NCBI RefSeq assembly: GCF_019448255.1
Contig: NZ_CP080410.1
Location: 1,736,001 to 1,800,000 of the forward strand
Source: Qipengyuania flava
GTDB taxonomy: Bacteria; Pseudomonadota; Alphaproteobacteria; Sphingomonadales; Sphingomonadaceae
DNA length: 64,000 bases
Reading direction: 5' to 3'
Position 1 is the stretch's first letter; each line of letters opens with the position of its first letter. The notes below the pieces were generated by a model that saw nothing but the letters and a program-made list of their open reading frames with translations, was not told where the DNA came from and ran no database searches. Both the position numbers and the translations under genes were made by a program. Positions 10,567 through 19,816 of this stretch are shown piece after piece.

Positions 10567-11858
10567 TATTCGGCTGCCTCGGCAAACTTGGCGTTGTGTT
10601 CTTCGATCCGACGTTCGAGCTCGGGGCGGAAGTGGCGAATGAGGCCCTGGATCGGCCATGCGGCCGCGTCACCCAGCGCGCAGATGGTGTGGCCTTCGAC
10701 CTGCTTGGTGACCTGCTGCAGCATGTCGATTTCCTCGATCGCAGCATCGCCGGTGCGCAGGCGCTCCATCATGCGCCACATCCATCCCGTGCCTTCGCGG
10801 CAGGGGGTGCACTGGCCGCAGCTCTCGTGCTTGTAGAAGTACGAAAGACGGCTGATGGCGCGGACGATGTCGGTCGACTTGTCCATCACGATGACGCCTG
10901 CCGTGCCGAGGCCCGAGCCCAGGTCCTTGAGACCGTCGAAATCCATCGGCGCGTCCCAGATCTGCTCTGCCGGAACCAGCGGGACCGACGAACCGCCCGG
11001 GATCACGGCGAGGAGGTTGTCCTTGCCGCCGATGATGCCGCCGCAGTGCTTTTCGATCAGCTCGCTGAACGGAATGCTGAGAGCCTCCTCGACCACGCAG
11101 GGCTTGTTCACATGGCCGCTGATCTGGAAGAGCTTGGTGCCCTTGTTGTTCTCGCGCCCGAAGCTTGCGAACCAGCTCGCGCCGCGGCGCAGGATGGTCG
11201 GGACAACGGCGATCGATTCCACGTTGTTGACCGTGGTCGGGCAGCCATAAAGGCCAGCACCTGCCGGGAACGGCGGCTTGAGGCGCGGCTGGCCCTTCTT
11301 GCCTTCGAGGCTTTCGATCATCGCGGTTTCTTCGCCGCAGATGTAGGCGCCCGCGCCGCGGTGCAGGAAGACATCGAAATCGTAGCCGGACTTCGAGGCG
11401 TTCTTGCCGATGAGGCCCGCGTTATAGGCCTCGTCGATCGCGGCCTGCAGCGTTTCAGCCTCGCGGATGTATTCGCCGCGAATGTAGATGTAGGCCGCCC
11501 TCGCCCGCATGGCATAGCCGGCGACCAGCGCGCCTTCGATCAGCTTGTGCGGATCGTGGCGGATGATCTCGCGGTCCTTGCAACTGCCGGGTTCGGATTC
11601 GTCGGCGTTGATGACGAGGAAGCTGGGACGGCCGTCCTTAGATTCCTTCGGCATGAACGACCATTTGAGGCCGGTCGGGAAGCCTGCGCCGCCGCGGCCG
11701 CGCAGGCCCGAGGCCTTGATCTCTTCGATGATATTGTCGTGGCCGCGCGCGATCAGCGACTTGGTATCATCCCAGTCGCCGCGCTGCTGCGCTGCCTTCA
11801 GCCCCCAGTCCTGGAAGCCGTAGACATTGGTGAAGATGCGATCCTTATCGGCGAGCAT
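10566..11858 (-). CDS. nuoF: NADH-quinone oxidoreductase subunit F
   Basis: NADH- and FMN-binding subunit where electrons enter complex I. From the ATG at 11858 (MLADKDRIF) it has 430 residues. It shows the nucleotide/flavin loop [13 protein letters not shown] near residue 60, [14 protein letters not shown], and the 4Fe-4S motif [13 protein letters not shown] followed by the distal cysteine in [12 protein letters not shown]. The ATG overlaps the stop of the 46-residue membrane protein gene as ATGA. Confidence 0.97.
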   Translation of the reverse strand: MLADKDRIFTNVYGFQDWGLKAAQQRGDWDDTKSLIARGHDNIIEEIKASGLRGRGGAGFPTGLKWSFMPKESKDGRPSFLVINADESEPGSCKDREIIRHDPHKLIEGALVAGYAMRARAAYIYIRGEYIREAETLQAAIDEAYNAGLIGKNASKSGYDFDVFLHRGAGAYICGEETAMIESLEGKKGQPRLKPPFPAGAGLYGCPTTVNNVESIAVVPTILRRGASWFASFGRENNKGTKLFQISGHVNKPCVVEEALSIPFSELIEKHCGGIIGGKDNLLAVIPGGSSVPLVPAEQIWDAPMDFDGLKDLGSGLGTAGVIVMDKSTDIVRAISRLSYFYKHESCGQCTPCREGTGWMWRMMERLRTGDAAIEEIDMLQQVTKQVEGHTICALGDAAAWPIQGLIRHFRPELERRIEEHNAKFAEAAE

Positions 11859-11998
11859 CAGGCGAAACTCCCCTGCGAGAGGACATAAATGACGGCGACC
11901 GCGATAAGCGCGAGCGCGGCGAATTTGACGAGGCCGACCAGCACCTTCCAGGCGATGAAGCCGACGACCAGCGCGATGAGGACGGTGGCGATATCCAT
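11858..11998 (-). CDS. small membrane protein between nuoE and nuoF (46 residues)
   Basis: A 46-residue frame from the ATG at 11998 ([20 protein letters not shown]). It has hydrophobic runs at about residues 4-22 and 26-41, broken by K18 and K25, so it could make one long or two short membrane helices. Its ATG overlaps the nuoE stop (ATGA) and its TGA overlaps the nuoF start (ATGA), so it is in perfect coupling with both. That arrangement strongly suggests a real gene. I do not recognise the family. A minor complex I accessory or assembly role is only an inference from position. Confidence 0.8.
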   Translation of the reverse strand: MDIATVLIALVVGFIAWKVLVGLVKFAALALIAVAVIYVLSQGSFA

Positions 11999-12666
11999 CA
12001 CCAGTCCTTCCGGTAATCGTGGTTGGCGTCGACCATTTCGGGCAGCGAGCTGAGCGCGTTCGCCGGCTCGCTGGTGTGACGGCCCGGTTCCTGCGTGCCC
12101 GCCTTGGGGCTCTCGCCCTTGGCCAGCGCGTCGAGCACGGCATCGAGCCGCTCGGGCGTCAGGTCTTCGTAATTGTCGTCGTTGATCTGGACCATCGGCG
12201 CGGTGGCGCAATTGCCCATGCATTCGACCTCGGTGAGGGTCCAAAGCCCGTCTTCCGAGACATGCCCCTTCTTCATGCCGCGCTTCTTGCAGGTTTCGAA
12301 CAGGCCGTCCGAACCGCGCAGCATGCACGGCGTCGTGCCGCAAACCTGCACGTGATACTTACCCACCGGCTTCATGTTGTACATGAAGTAGAAGGTCGCG
12401 ACTTCGAGCACGCGGATAACCGGCATATCGAGATAGTCGGCGACGTATTCGATCACCGGCAGAGGCAGCCAGCCCTGCGTTTCGGTTTCCTCGCCCACCT
12501 GGCGCTGGGCAAGGTCGAGCAGCGGCATCACGGCCGAGCGCTGGCGCCCTTCCGGATAGCGCGCAATCGCCTTGTCCGCCTTGGCGCGGTAAGCCTCGGT
12601 GAACTCGAAGCCGCCCCAGCGCTCGCGCAGCTCGGGGGTATCGGGTGCGGGGGAACGGTCAGCCAT
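11998..12666 (-). CDS. nuoE: NADH-quinone oxidoreductase subunit E
   Basis: Thioredoxin-fold [2Fe-2S] subunit (cluster N1a) of the electron-input arm, 222 residues. The cluster ligands are seen in [13 protein letters not shown] and [10 protein letters not shown]. The core ends near residue 170; a further 50 polar residues ([20 protein letters not shown] onward) form a C-terminal tail. The start overlaps the preceding 59-residue membrane protein gene by 8 bases, and the stop overlaps the small gene before nuoF. Confidence 0.96.
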   Translation of the reverse strand: MADRSPAPDTPELRERWGGFEFTEAYRAKADKAIARYPEGRQRSAVMPLLDLAQRQVGEETETQGWLPLPVIEYVADYLDMPVIRVLEVATFYFMYNMKPVGKYHVQVCGTTPCMLRGSDGLFETCKKRGMKKGHVSEDGLWTLTEVECMGNCATAPMVQINDDNYEDLTPERLDAVLDALAKGESPKAGTQEPGRHTSEPANALSSLPEMVDANHDYRKDW

Positions 12667-12838
12667 TGATCAACCTGCGTTCGAGATAGCGGCCCGCGTA
12701 AAGGCCGATGACGGCAGCGAACGCCGTCGAGAGAATTTCCTTGAGCGATGCTTCGCCGTGAAAGGCCGCCAGATAGGCCGCCACCGCCGAAGCGAACGCC
12801 GCGAATGCCGCGACGAAGATGAACAGTTCGCGCGCCAT
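12659..12838 (-). CDS. small membrane protein between nuoD and nuoE (59 residues)
   Basis: A 59-residue protein from the ATG at 12838 ([20 protein letters not shown]). Two hydrophobic segments, about residues 5-27 and 36-50, are separated by a short polar loop, and the C-terminus is basic ([10 protein letters not shown]). The ATG shares a base with the nuoD stop (TAATG) and the gene runs 8 bases into nuoE. No family is recognised. The coupling on both sides argues that it is expressed with complex I. Confidence 0.8.
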   Translation of the reverse strand: MARELFIFVAAFAAFASAVAAYLAAFHGEASLKEILSTAFAAVIGLYAGRYLERRLING

Positions 12839-14055
12839 TAGCGGTCGCACTCCCCGAACACCACGTCGATCGCGCCGAGGATGGCGGTCGCGTCGGGCAG
12901 CATGTGGCCCTTCGACATGAAGTCCATCGCCTGCAGATGGCTAAAGGCCGTCGGGCGAATCTTGCAGCGATAGGGTTTGTTCGACCCGTCGCTGACGAGG
13001 TAGACGCCGAATTCGCCCTTGGGGCTTTCGGTCGCGACATAAACCTCACCGGCCGGCACGTGGAAGCCTTCGGTGTAGAGCTTGAAGTGGTGGATCAGCG
13101 CTTCCATCGACTGCTTCATCTCGCCGCGCTTGGGCGGGGAAACCTTGCGGTCGTCCGAGCAGATCGGGCCCGAAGGCATCTGCGCAAGGCACTGCTTGAT
13201 GATCTTCGCGCTCTCGTAGACTTCCTTCACGCGCACCACGAAGCGGTCGTAGCAGTCCGAATTGGTGCCGACGGGAATGTCGAACTCCATCCGGTCGTAA
13301 ACGTCGTAGGGCTGCGACTTGCGCAGGTCCCAGGGGATGCCGGCAGCGCGGATCATCGGGCCGGAGAAGCCCCAGGCAACCGCGTCGTCCTTGCTGACCA
13401 CGGCGATATCAACGTTGCGCTGCTTGAAGATGCGGTTGTCGAGCACGAGGCTCATCGCATCGCCGAACAGTTCCGGAAGGCGCGTGTCGATCCAGTTGCC
13501 GATATCGACCAGCAGCTTTTCGGGCACGTCCTGGTGGACACCGCCCGGGCGGAAATACGCGCTGTGCATGCGCGCGCCCGACGCCCGCTCGAAGAAGTTC
13601 ATGCAGTCTTCGCGCAGCTCGAACACCCACAGGTTGGGCGTCATTGCGCCGACGTCCATGACGTGCGCGCCGATGTTGAGCATGTGGTTGCAGATGCGGG
13701 TCAGCTCGGCGAACAGCACGCGCAGGTACTGGCCGCGCTCGGGCACCTCGACGTTGAGCAGCTTCTCGATCGCGAGGACGTAGCTGTATTCCTGCGCCAG
13801 CGGCGAGCAGTAGTCCAAGCGGTCGAAATACGGCAGCGCCTGCAGGTACGTCTTGTGCTCGATCAGCTTCTCAGTGCCGCGATGCAGCAGGCCGACATGC
13901 GGGTCGATGCGCTCGATGATCTCGCCGTCGAGCTCCATGACCATGCGCAGCACGCCGTGTGCTGCGGGGTGCTGGGGCCCGAAGTTGATCGTGTAGTTGG
14001 TGATGACCTCGTCACCGGTCGTCGGCGACTCTTCGAGATGCATGGCGTGGCTCAT
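12838..14055 (-). CDS. nuoD: NADH-quinone oxidoreductase subunit D
   Basis: The 49-kDa-type subunit that lines the quinone pocket next to NuoB. The ATG at 14055 (MSHAMHLEE) overlaps the stop of the lipoprotein gene as ATGA and gives 405 residues. It has the family start [13 protein letters not shown] and the conserved [12 protein letters not shown], and ends with the [10 protein letters not shown] motif. A TTG four codons upstream is possible but less likely. C and D are separate genes here, not fused as in enterobacteria. Confidence 0.97.
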   Translation of the reverse strand: MSHAMHLEESPTTGDEVITNYTINFGPQHPAAHGVLRMVMELDGEIIERIDPHVGLLHRGTEKLIEHKTYLQALPYFDRLDYCSPLAQEYSYVLAIEKLLNVEVPERGQYLRVLFAELTRICNHMLNIGAHVMDVGAMTPNLWVFELREDCMNFFERASGARMHSAYFRPGGVHQDVPEKLLVDIGNWIDTRLPELFGDAMSLVLDNRIFKQRNVDIAVVSKDDAVAWGFSGPMIRAAGIPWDLRKSQPYDVYDRMEFDIPVGTNSDCYDRFVVRVKEVYESAKIIKQCLAQMPSGPICSDDRKVSPPKRGEMKQSMEALIHHFKLYTEGFHVPAGEVYVATESPKGEFGVYLVSDGSNKPYRCKIRPTAFSHLQAMDFMSKGHMLPDATAILGAIDVVFGECDR

Positions 14056-14585
14056 GCGCAGATCCAATTGCCGCTATAGGAATTCGTTTTGCCCGAGGCG
14101 TCGGTGACGGTGACATTGGCCGGACGGCTCTGCTGGTCACCGGCGGCCGGAGCCACGGAAATGGTAAAACCTTCGCCATTGAAGGTCGTGCCGTTCTTGA
14201 TCGCGTCGAGGCCGCCGACATCCGCGTCGACCATCGTCAGGCCGTCGCCGAGACGGACCACGGCCTTGCCGGGGATCGCCTTGTCGCCGAGACCCGCTGC
14301 AATCAGCATTTCGTCGCCGCCGACCATGAGGGTGCAGCCGCCTTCGCGCGGGCCCAGGTTCACGCCGCCCACATCACCCAGCTTCTGCAGGGTGGTGAGA
14401 TCGGCGCCGGCGGGCGGCGCCTCGCTGGCAACATTGGGCGCGTCCGGATCGGGCTGCGAAGGATCGAGCGCTTCGCCGCTCTGGCCGATGCGGATCGCGA
14501 AATCATCCGCGCTTTCCGGCTCGGCGGTCTCGCCCGAGCACGCCGCCAAGGCGAGCGGGAGGGAAAGAAGGATCAGCTTCTTCAC
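14052..14585 (-). CDS. putative lipoprotein encoded between nuoC and nuoD
   Basis: A 177-residue protein starting at GTG (overlapping the nuoC stop as GTGA) with a lipoprotein signal, [18 protein letters not shown], so cysteine 16 would be lipidated. The mature part is acidic, has one Pro/Ala-rich linker near residues 40-60 and ends with SGNWICA; cysteines occur at about 84 ([10 protein letters not shown]) and at the C-terminus. Its stop overlaps nuoD. I do not recognise a domain. It would be anchored on the periplasmic face of a membrane, while NuoC and NuoD are cytoplasmic, so a direct structural role next to them is unlikely. Confidence 0.85.
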   Translation of the reverse strand: MKKLILLSLPLALAACSGETAEPESADDFAIRIGQSGEALDPSQPDPDAPNVASEAPPAGADLTTLQKLGDVGGVNLGPREGGCTLMVGGDEMLIAAGLGDKAIPGKAVVRLGDGLTMVDADVGGLDAIKNGTTFNGEGFTISVAPAAGDQQSRPANVTVTDASGKTNSYSGNWICA

Positions 14586-15433
14586 TTCGTGTCCTTCCCG
14601 TCGACTTCGGTCGCTTCAGCAGTTCCGCTGGTCTTGCCCTTGCGCTTGGCGCGCGAGGGCTGGTCCTCGGTCGGCTCGGGAGCGTCCGCAGCCTTGCCGC
14701 CATCCTTCTCGGCCGGGGCATCGGCGCTGACCTTCTCGGCGGCCTTGGCATCGGTCTTCGCGCCGGCGCCCGTGTCCGAGGGCTTTTCCGTGGTCTTGGG
14801 GTCGTCGACCGGCGGAGTGTCCGCCTTCTCGTCGCCCGGAAGCACGTAATCGGCGCCTTCCCACGGGCTCATGAAATCGAACTGGCGCAGGTCCTGGGCG
14901 AGCTCGACCGGCTCGTAGACCACGCGCTTTTCATCTTCCGAATAGCGCAGCTCGTGATAGCCGGTGAGCGGGAAGTCCTTGCGGAAAGGATGGCCTTCGA
15001 AGCCGTAGTCGGTGAGGATACGGCGCAGGTCCGGATTGCCCGCAAACAGCACGCCGAACATGTCGAACACTTCGCGCTCGAGCCAGCCGGCGTTGGGCCA
15101 CAGGGTGGTGACGGTCGGCACCGGCGTGTCTTCGCCGGCCGAGCACTTCACCATGATGCGGCTGTTGGTCGTCAGCGAAAGCAGCATGTAGACCACTTCG
15201 AACCGCTCTGCGCGGCTCGGGTAGTCGACGCCCGCGATTTCCATCAGCTGCTGGTAGGCGTGATCGTCGCGCAGGATGCGCAGGACGTCTTCGATGCTGT
15301 CGCGCTTGACGGTCAGCAGAAGCTCGCCGTGCTCTTCGTGCGCTTCGATGAGGTGGTCACCAAGCGCGGCCGAAAGCGTGGTCTTGAGGCCTTCGATCTG
15401 CGTGAAGCGCGGTGCGGAATGGAGAGTAGCCAT
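14582..15433 (-). CDS. nuoC: NADH-quinone oxidoreductase subunit C, with a long polar C-terminal tail
   Basis: The 30-kDa-type subunit of the complex I connecting arm. Residues 1 to about 200 match the family, including [22 protein letters not shown] and [13 protein letters not shown]. From about residue 205 there is an 80-residue tail rich in Lys, Ala, Glu, Asp and Pro ([17 protein letters not shown] onward) that ordinary NuoC proteins, about 200 residues long, lack. The tail is likely disordered. The start ATG at 15433 lies 11 bases from nuoB. Confidence 0.95.
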   Translation of the reverse strand: MATLHSAPRFTQIEGLKTTLSAALGDHLIEAHEEHGELLLTVKRDSIEDVLRILRDDHAYQQLMEIAGVDYPSRAERFEVVYMLLSLTTNSRIMVKCSAGEDTPVPTVTTLWPNAGWLEREVFDMFGVLFAGNPDLRRILTDYGFEGHPFRKDFPLTGYHELRYSEDEKRVVYEPVELAQDLRQFDFMSPWEGADYVLPGDEKADTPPVDDPKTTEKPSDTGAGAKTDAKAAEKVSADAPAEKDGGKAADAPEPTEDQPSRAKRKGKTSGTAEATEVDGKDTK

Positions 15434-15444
15434 CGATCCCTACC

Positions 15445-16011
15445 TCAACGCTCGATCGTACCGACGCGGCGGATCTTCCGCTGCAGCTGCATGACGCCGT
15501 AGAGCAGCGCTTCAGCGGTCGGCGGGCACCCGGGCACGTAGATGTCGACCGGCACGATCCGGTCGCAACCGCGCACGACGCTGTAGCTGTAGTGATAATA
15601 TCCGCCGCCATTGGCGCAGCTTCCCATCGAGATGACGTATTTCGGCTCCGACATCTGGTCGTAGACCTTGCGCAGCGCCGGGGCCATCTTGTTGCACAGC
15701 GTGCCGGCAACGATCATCACGTCGCTCTGGCGCGGCGAGGCGCGCGGGGCGACGCCGAAGCGCTCCATGTCGTAGCGCGGCATGTTGACGTGGATCATCT
15801 CGACCGCGCAGCAGGCAAGGCCGAAGGTCATCCACCACAGCGAACCGGTGCGCGCCCACTGGAACAGTTCCTCGGTCGACGTGACAAGGAAACCCTTGTC
15901 GTTCACTTCGGTCTGCAGCGCGTTGAAGTAATCCGCATCCGGCTGACGCACTTCACCGCCCTGGGCGGCAGGAACGGCGTTGGGGGGCGTGATGATGGTC
16001 GAGTTGGTCAT
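15445..16011 (-). CDS. nuoB: NADH-quinone oxidoreductase subunit B
   Basis: Carries cluster N2, the last iron-sulfur centre before quinone. Ligands are visible in [11 protein letters not shown], the [16 protein letters not shown] segment and [12 protein letters not shown]. The ATG at 16011 (MTNSTII) gives 188 residues and lies one base beyond the nuoA stop; the frame remains open further upstream without family similarity. Confidence 0.97.
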   Translation of the reverse strand: MTNSTIITPPNAVPAAQGGEVRQPDADYFNALQTEVNDKGFLVTSTEELFQWARTGSLWWMTFGLACCAVEMIHVNMPRYDMERFGVAPRASPRQSDVMIVAGTLCNKMAPALRKVYDQMSEPKYVISMGSCANGGGYYHYSYSVVRGCDRIVPVDIYVPGCPPTAEALLYGVMQLQRKIRRVGTIER

Positions 16012-16012
16012 G

Positions 16013-16387
16013 TCAGTCCCAATCCAGAGCGCCCATCTTCCATTCGTAGGCAAGCCCGATCGCGAGGATGCCGAGGAAGATGACCATGCTGATCCAGCCG
16101 GCCCATCCGGTCACATCGAGGCTGACAGCCCAGGGGAACAGGAAGGACGCTTCGAGGTCGAACAGGAGGAACGAAATCGCCACGAGGTAGAAGCGCACGT
16201 CGAACTGGCTGCGCGCGTCCTCAAAGGCGGGAAAGCCGCACTCGTATTCCGAAAGCTTTTCCGCGTTCGGTGCGTGGGCCCCGGTCAGGCGCGATACGCC
16301 CATGGGGAGGAACACGAAGAGAGCGGAAAGGCCTGCGGCAATAAACAGGAAGATCAGGATCGGAAGGTATTGTTCGAGGTCGACCAC
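16013..16387 (-). CDS. nuoA: NADH-quinone oxidoreductase subunit A
   Basis: First gene of the complex I operon. The 124-residue product has three transmembrane helices, the conserved loop [22 protein letters not shown] that lies near the quinone site, and [13 protein letters not shown] in the second helix. The start is GTG at 16387, with TAGGAA about 8 bases upstream as a plausible ribosome site. The operon promoter should lie in the 149 bases upstream. Confidence 0.96.
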   Translation of the reverse strand: MVDLEQYLPILIFLFIAAGLSALFVFLPMGVSRLTGAHAPNAEKLSEYECGFPAFEDARSQFDVRFYLVAISFLLFDLEASFLFPWAVSLDVTGWAGWISMVIFLGILAIGLAYEWKMGALDWD

Positions 16388-16489
16388 GAATGATTCCTAG
16401 GCAGGGGCTTGGTTCGCGCCCGCCTCTAGGCCGCTCAAGGGCATGGTGCAAGGGTGCGCATGGCGCAATTCACGCACAAACCCCTGCAT

Positions 16490-16501
16490 CCGATGCATCG
16501 G
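16490..16501. promoter_or_regulatory. 12-base palindrome upstream of the nuo operon
   Basis: CCGATGCATCGG is a perfect palindrome about 100 bases before the nuoA start. Flanking CCCCTGCATC and GATGCATCGGGG extend the symmetry imperfectly. It could be a transcription-factor operator for complex I, but it also lies next to a hairpin downstream of the neighbouring dehydrogenase gene, so the role is open. Confidence 0.35.
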
Positions 16502-16525
16502 GGCCTCACGGTGGTGCAAGGCCCC
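16500..16525 (-). terminator. hairpin after the aldehyde dehydrogenase gene
   Basis: GGGGCCT and AGGCCCC form a perfect 7-bp stem around a 12-base loop, 12 bases beyond the dehydrogenase stop on the minus strand. No U-run follows, so termination by this hairpin alone would be weak. It also sits in front of nuoA, where it would insulate the operon from readthrough. Confidence 0.4.
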
Positions 16526-16536
16526 TGCCCTGTGCC

Positions 16537-17967
16537 CTATTTCATCATGGTCTTGATGGCCTTCTCGGTCGAAGCGCCATAGGGCGGTTTGAACCCGCCC
16601 AGCTTGGCCACATCGATCTTGGGCTGAGTGTAGACGCTGCGCGCGTGGCTGAACTCGCGGAAGCCTTCCACACCGTGATAGCTGCCCATGCCCGAGGGGC
16701 CGACACCGCCGAACGGCAGGTCTTCCATCGAGACGTGGAAGATCACGTCGTTCACCGTGACGCCGCCGCTGATCGTCTTGGTGAGCACCTTCTCACGTTC
16801 GCCGGCGTCCTGACCGAAGTAGTAGAGGCCGAGCGGTCGGTCGTGCTCGTTCACATAGTCGATCGCTTCGTCGATGTGGGAGTAGGTCTTCACCGGCAGG
16901 ACCGGACCGAAGATTTCCTCCTGCATCGCCTTCATGTCCTCATTGACGTTCTTGAGGATCGTCAGCGGCATCTTGCGCGCGTTGGTGTTGGAGAAGTCTT
17001 CATTGCCCGGATTGACCTCGATCACCTCGGCGCCCTTGTCGCGCGCATCGGCGACGAGTTCCTGCAGACGGTCGAAATGGCGATCGGTGACGACGCTGGC
17101 GTAGTCCTCGTTATCGAGCAGCGTGGGGTACATGTTGGCCGTACCCTGCCACACGCCATGGATTGCATCGTCCTGCTTGCTTTCCGGCACGTAGAGATAG
17201 TCGGGCGCAAGGCAGATCTGGCCTGCGTTCATCATCTTGCCCAGAGCCACACGCTCGCCCGCCTTGGCGAAATCCGCGCTCTCACCCATGAACACCGGGC
17301 TTTTGCCGCCCAGTTCGAGCGTGACGGGGACGAGGTTCTTGGAAGCAGCCTCCATGACCTTGCGGCCGGTTGCGGTCGAACCGGTGAAGATCAGATGGTC
17401 GAAGGGCAGTTCGCTAAAGGCGGCTGCGACCTCAGGCCCTCCGGTAAAGACCGCGCACTCGTCGGGCGTGAAGTATTCCTCCACCAGCTCCTTGGTCAGA
17501 AGGCTGGTCTTCTCGGTAAATTCCGAAGGCTTGATCATCGCGCGATTGCCGGCAGCGAAGATCTGCATCAGCGGGCCGAAGGCGAGATTGACGGGAAAAT
17601 TCCACGGGCTGAGGATGCCGACGACGCCCTTGGGCTCGTAACGCACTTCGGCCTTCGCGCCGAGCAGGCCGAGCGGGAACTGGACGTGGCGCTTTTCCGC
17701 CCGCGCCCACTTGTCCATGTTCTTGAGGCAATATTTGCCGAAGTTCACCGTGCCGGCGATGTCGGTGATCATCGACTGGTGGGGCGAACGGTTGCCGAAA
17801 TCGGCGGCCATCACCTTGCACAGGTCCTCGCCGTGGTCCTTCAGCAGCTTCATCGCGCGCTCGATGCGGTCCTTGCGCAGCGCCATGGGTTCGGGACGCA
17901 TCTGATGGTGGGCCGCGCGCTGTTTGCGCAGAATGGCTTCCATTTCCATCTTGCGATTATCCGCCAT
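16537..17967 (-). CDS. coniferyl-aldehyde-type NAD(P)-dependent aldehyde dehydrogenase
   Basis: Oxidises an aldehyde to the acid with NAD(P)+. The 476-residue protein from the ATG at 17967 (MADNRKMEME, with GGGAGAAT upstream) is slightly shorter than ordinary aldehyde dehydrogenases, as is usual for the coniferyl aldehyde / fatty aldehyde branch. It has GILSPWNFPVNLAF, the catalytic glutamate in LELGGKSP (E218) and the nucleophile C252 in NAGQICLAPDY, and FGGVGPSGMGSYHG near the end. The true substrate cannot be told from sequence; medium-chain or lignin-derived aldehydes are both possible. It is divergent from the thiolase gene. Confidence 0.88.
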   Translation of the reverse strand: MADNRKMEMEAILRKQRAAHHQMRPEPMALRKDRIERAMKLLKDHGEDLCKVMAADFGNRSPHQSMITDIAGTVNFGKYCLKNMDKWARAEKRHVQFPLGLLGAKAEVRYEPKGVVGILSPWNFPVNLAFGPLMQIFAAGNRAMIKPSEFTEKTSLLTKELVEEYFTPDECAVFTGGPEVAAAFSELPFDHLIFTGSTATGRKVMEAASKNLVPVTLELGGKSPVFMGESADFAKAGERVALGKMMNAGQICLAPDYLYVPESKQDDAIHGVWQGTANMYPTLLDNEDYASVVTDRHFDRLQELVADARDKGAEVIEVNPGNEDFSNTNARKMPLTILKNVNEDMKAMQEEIFGPVLPVKTYSHIDEAIDYVNEHDRPLGLYYFGQDAGEREKVLTKTISGGVTVNDVIFHVSMEDLPFGGVGPSGMGSYHGVEGFREFSHARSVYTQPKIDVAKLGGFKPPYGASTEKAIKTMMK

Positions 17968-17990
17968 CGTATTCTCCCTTTGTGTATGTT

Positions 17991-18029
17991 GCGTCGCAGC
18001 GACGCGCATCCTATCTCGACGGCGAGATA
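17991..18029. promoter_or_regulatory. two tandem inverted repeats in a divergent promoter region
   Basis: The 88 bases between the divergent dehydrogenase and thiolase genes contain GCGTCGC-A-GCGACGC (17991-18005) and TATCTCG-ACGG-CGAGATA (18012-18029). Both have perfect 7-bp arms. Either could be an operator for a regulator acting on both genes; the second could also form a hairpin in the thiolase leader. Confidence 0.45.
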
Positions 18030-18055
18030 TTCCAGAACCGAAGGACTTGCACAAG

Positions 18056-19252
18056 ATGACCCAGTTCAGCGCAGCCGATCCCGTTGTGATCCTGTCGTAC
18101 GCCCGCACCCCCATGGGCGGCATGCAGGGCGCCCTCGCCGATGTCTCGGCGACTGATCTCGGCGGCGTTGCCGTGAAGGCTGCGGTCGAGCGTTCGGGCG
18201 TCGCTCCCGAAAGCTTTGACCGGACCTACATGGGCTGCGTCCTTCCCGCAGGCCTCGGCCAGGCGCCGGCCCGCCAGGCCTCGATCAAGGGCGGCCTGCC
18301 CAAGTCGGTGCAGGCAACCACGGTCAACAAGGTCTGCGGCAGCGGGATGCAGACGGTCATCATGGGCGCCGAAGCGTTGGCCAGCGGCACGATCGACTAT
18401 GTCGTTGCCGGCGGCATGGAGAGCATGACTAACGCACCGTACCTGCTGAAAAAGCACCGCTCGGGCGCGCGCCTCGGCCATGACACGACCTATGACCACA
18501 TGTTCCTCGACGGCCTCGAAGACGCCTATGAGGAAGGCCGCGCCATGGGCACCTTCGCGCAGGACACGGCGAACGAATACCAGCTCACCCGCGAGCAGAT
18601 GGACGACTATTCGATCGAATCGCTGCGCCGCGCCAACGCCGCCATCGAAAGCGGCGCCTTTGCCGACGAAGTGGTCCCGGTCACCTTCTCGACCCGCCGC
18701 GGCGATGTAACGGTCGAGCATGACGAGCAGCCCGGCAAGGGCCGCCCGGACAAGATCCCGCAGCTGCGCCCGGCTTTCGCCAAGGACGGCACGATCACCG
18801 CAGCGACCTCCTCCTCGATCTCCGACGGCGCAGCCGCCGTGGTCCTGACCCGCGAAAGCGTCGCCAAGGCCAACGGTCAGGAACCCGTGGCGAAGATCGT
18901 CGCCATGGCCGCCCACGCACAGGAGCCTAGCGAGTTCACCGTCGCTCCCGTCGGTGCCATCACCAAGGTTCTGGAAAAGGCCGGCTGGTCGGCCGACGAT
19001 GTCGACCTTTGGGAAGTGAACGAGGCCTTTGCCTGCGTCGCCATGTTCGCCATGCGCGACATCGGTATCCCGCATGAGAAGATCAACGTGAACGGCGGCG
19101 GCACCGCTCTTGGCCACCCGATCGGCGCCAGCGGCACCCGCATCATCGTCACCCTGCTCAACGCTCTCAAGGCGCAGGGCAAGAAGCGCGGCGTGGCGAG
19201 CCTGTGCATCGGCGGCGGCGAAGCCACCGCGGTTGCCGTCGAACTGCCCTAG
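18056..19252 (+). CDS. acetyl-CoA C-acetyltransferase (thiolase)
   Basis: Condenses two acetyl-CoA or cleaves 3-ketoacyl-CoA, in the cytoplasm. The ATG at 18056 (MTQFSAADP) gives 398 residues, the usual thiolase length. All catalytic elements are present: nucleophile cysteine in NKVCGSGMQ, ALGHPIGASGTR with the catalytic histidine, and the second cysteine in LCIGGGEATA. NEAFA also matches. Which direction it works in (ketone/PHB synthesis or degradation) is not shown by the neighbours. It reads away from the aldehyde dehydrogenase gene. Confidence 0.95.
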   Translation: MTQFSAADPVVILSYARTPMGGMQGALADVSATDLGGVAVKAAVERSGVAPESFDRTYMGCVLPAGLGQAPARQASIKGGLPKSVQATTVNKVCGSGMQTVIMGAEALASGTIDYVVAGGMESMTNAPYLLKKHRSGARLGHDTTYDHMFLDGLEDAYEEGRAMGTFAQDTANEYQLTREQMDDYSIESLRRANAAIESGAFADEVVPVTFSTRRGDVTVEHDEQPGKGRPDKIPQLRPAFAKDGTITAATSSSISDGAAAVVLTRESVAKANGQEPVAKIVAMAAHAQEPSEFTVAPVGAITKVLEKAGWSADDVDLWEVNEAFACVAMFAMRDIGIPHEKINVNGGGTALGHPIGASGTRIIVTLLNALKAQGKKRGVASLCIGGGEATAVAVELP

Positions 19253-19284
19253 TCTTCTCCGTAAAATCCGGGCATTCTCTCTCC

Positions 19285-19308
19285 CGCGCGGCGCATCGGC
19301 GCTGCGCG
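19285..19308 (+). promoter_or_regulatory. hairpin directly before a lipoprotein ribosome site
   Basis: CGCGCGGCGC and GCGCTGCGCG pair over 10 bp (one G-U on the plus-strand transcript) around an ATCG loop. The right arm ends just before the strong Shine-Dalgarno run AGGAGGAG. It could end or attenuate thiolase transcription, or act as an mRNA structure beside the ribosome site; there is no U-run. Confidence 0.45.
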
Positions 19309-19324
19309 AGGAGGAGGAGCCCTT

Positions 19325-19786
19325 TTGCGAACACTCGTTACCCTTGCCGCCCTGGCTACGCTGACGGCCTGCGGATCCGAAGCGGCCGAGGACGCCGCTC
19401 CCGACACCACGGAAGCCGGGGAGGAGATCACCCTCGGCAGCACCGCGATGGGTGATATCGCCGGCACATACGAGATCACGCTTTCCGACGGCAGCGTGGC
19501 TCTCCAGACAATCAACGAAGACGGCACCTACGCGGACACCACGAGCGACGGGACGCGCACGGGCGGCGGGACATGGCGCGTGGGCGATGCCGGCGCGATG
19601 TGCTTCGATCCCGAAGGCGACGATCCGGAAGAATGCTACGCTGGCGGCGAACCGGGCGAGAACGGCGCGTTCGAAGTGCTCGGCTCCGACGGCAGCGTGA
19701 CCTCGAGCGTGCGCAAAATCGAAGCGGACGAAGGCGCCGAGGCGGAAGAGCCGGCTGAAGAGGCGGAGACCGCCCCCGGGCAGTAA
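19325..19786 (+). CDS. small acidic lipoprotein, first of a tandem pair
   Basis: A 153-residue protein starting at TTG, chosen because AGGAGGAG lies about 8 bases upstream and it gives a clean lipoprotein signal, MRTLVTLAALATLTACGS (lipidated cysteine 16). The mature protein is acidic, with a GTW motif near residue 80, MCFDPEGDDPEECYAGG with two cysteines, and a Glu/Ala tail. The next gene encodes a clear paralogue. The family is unknown to me; it would sit on the periplasmic side of a membrane. Confidence 0.8.
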   Translation: MRTLVTLAALATLTACGSEAAEDAAPDTTEAGEEITLGSTAMGDIAGTYEITLSDGSVALQTINEDGTYADTTSDGTRTGGGTWRVGDAGAMCFDPEGDDPEECYAGGEPGENGAFEVLGSDGSVTSSVRKIEADEGAEAEEPAEEAETAPGQ

Positions 19787-19816
19787 GGTGCCGATTTAAG
19801 GAAGAGGGAGAGAGAC

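Noticed and set aside
10566..12143. A longer nuoF start about 95 codons upstream
   Set aside because: The extra residues are Arg/Pro-rich and overlap nuoE in another frame; the ATG at 11858 fits the family and the ATGA coupling.
19253..19324. A Rho-independent terminator after the thiolase
   Set aside because: The hairpin is strong but followed by a Shine-Dalgarno run instead of Us, so it is listed as a structure of unknown role.
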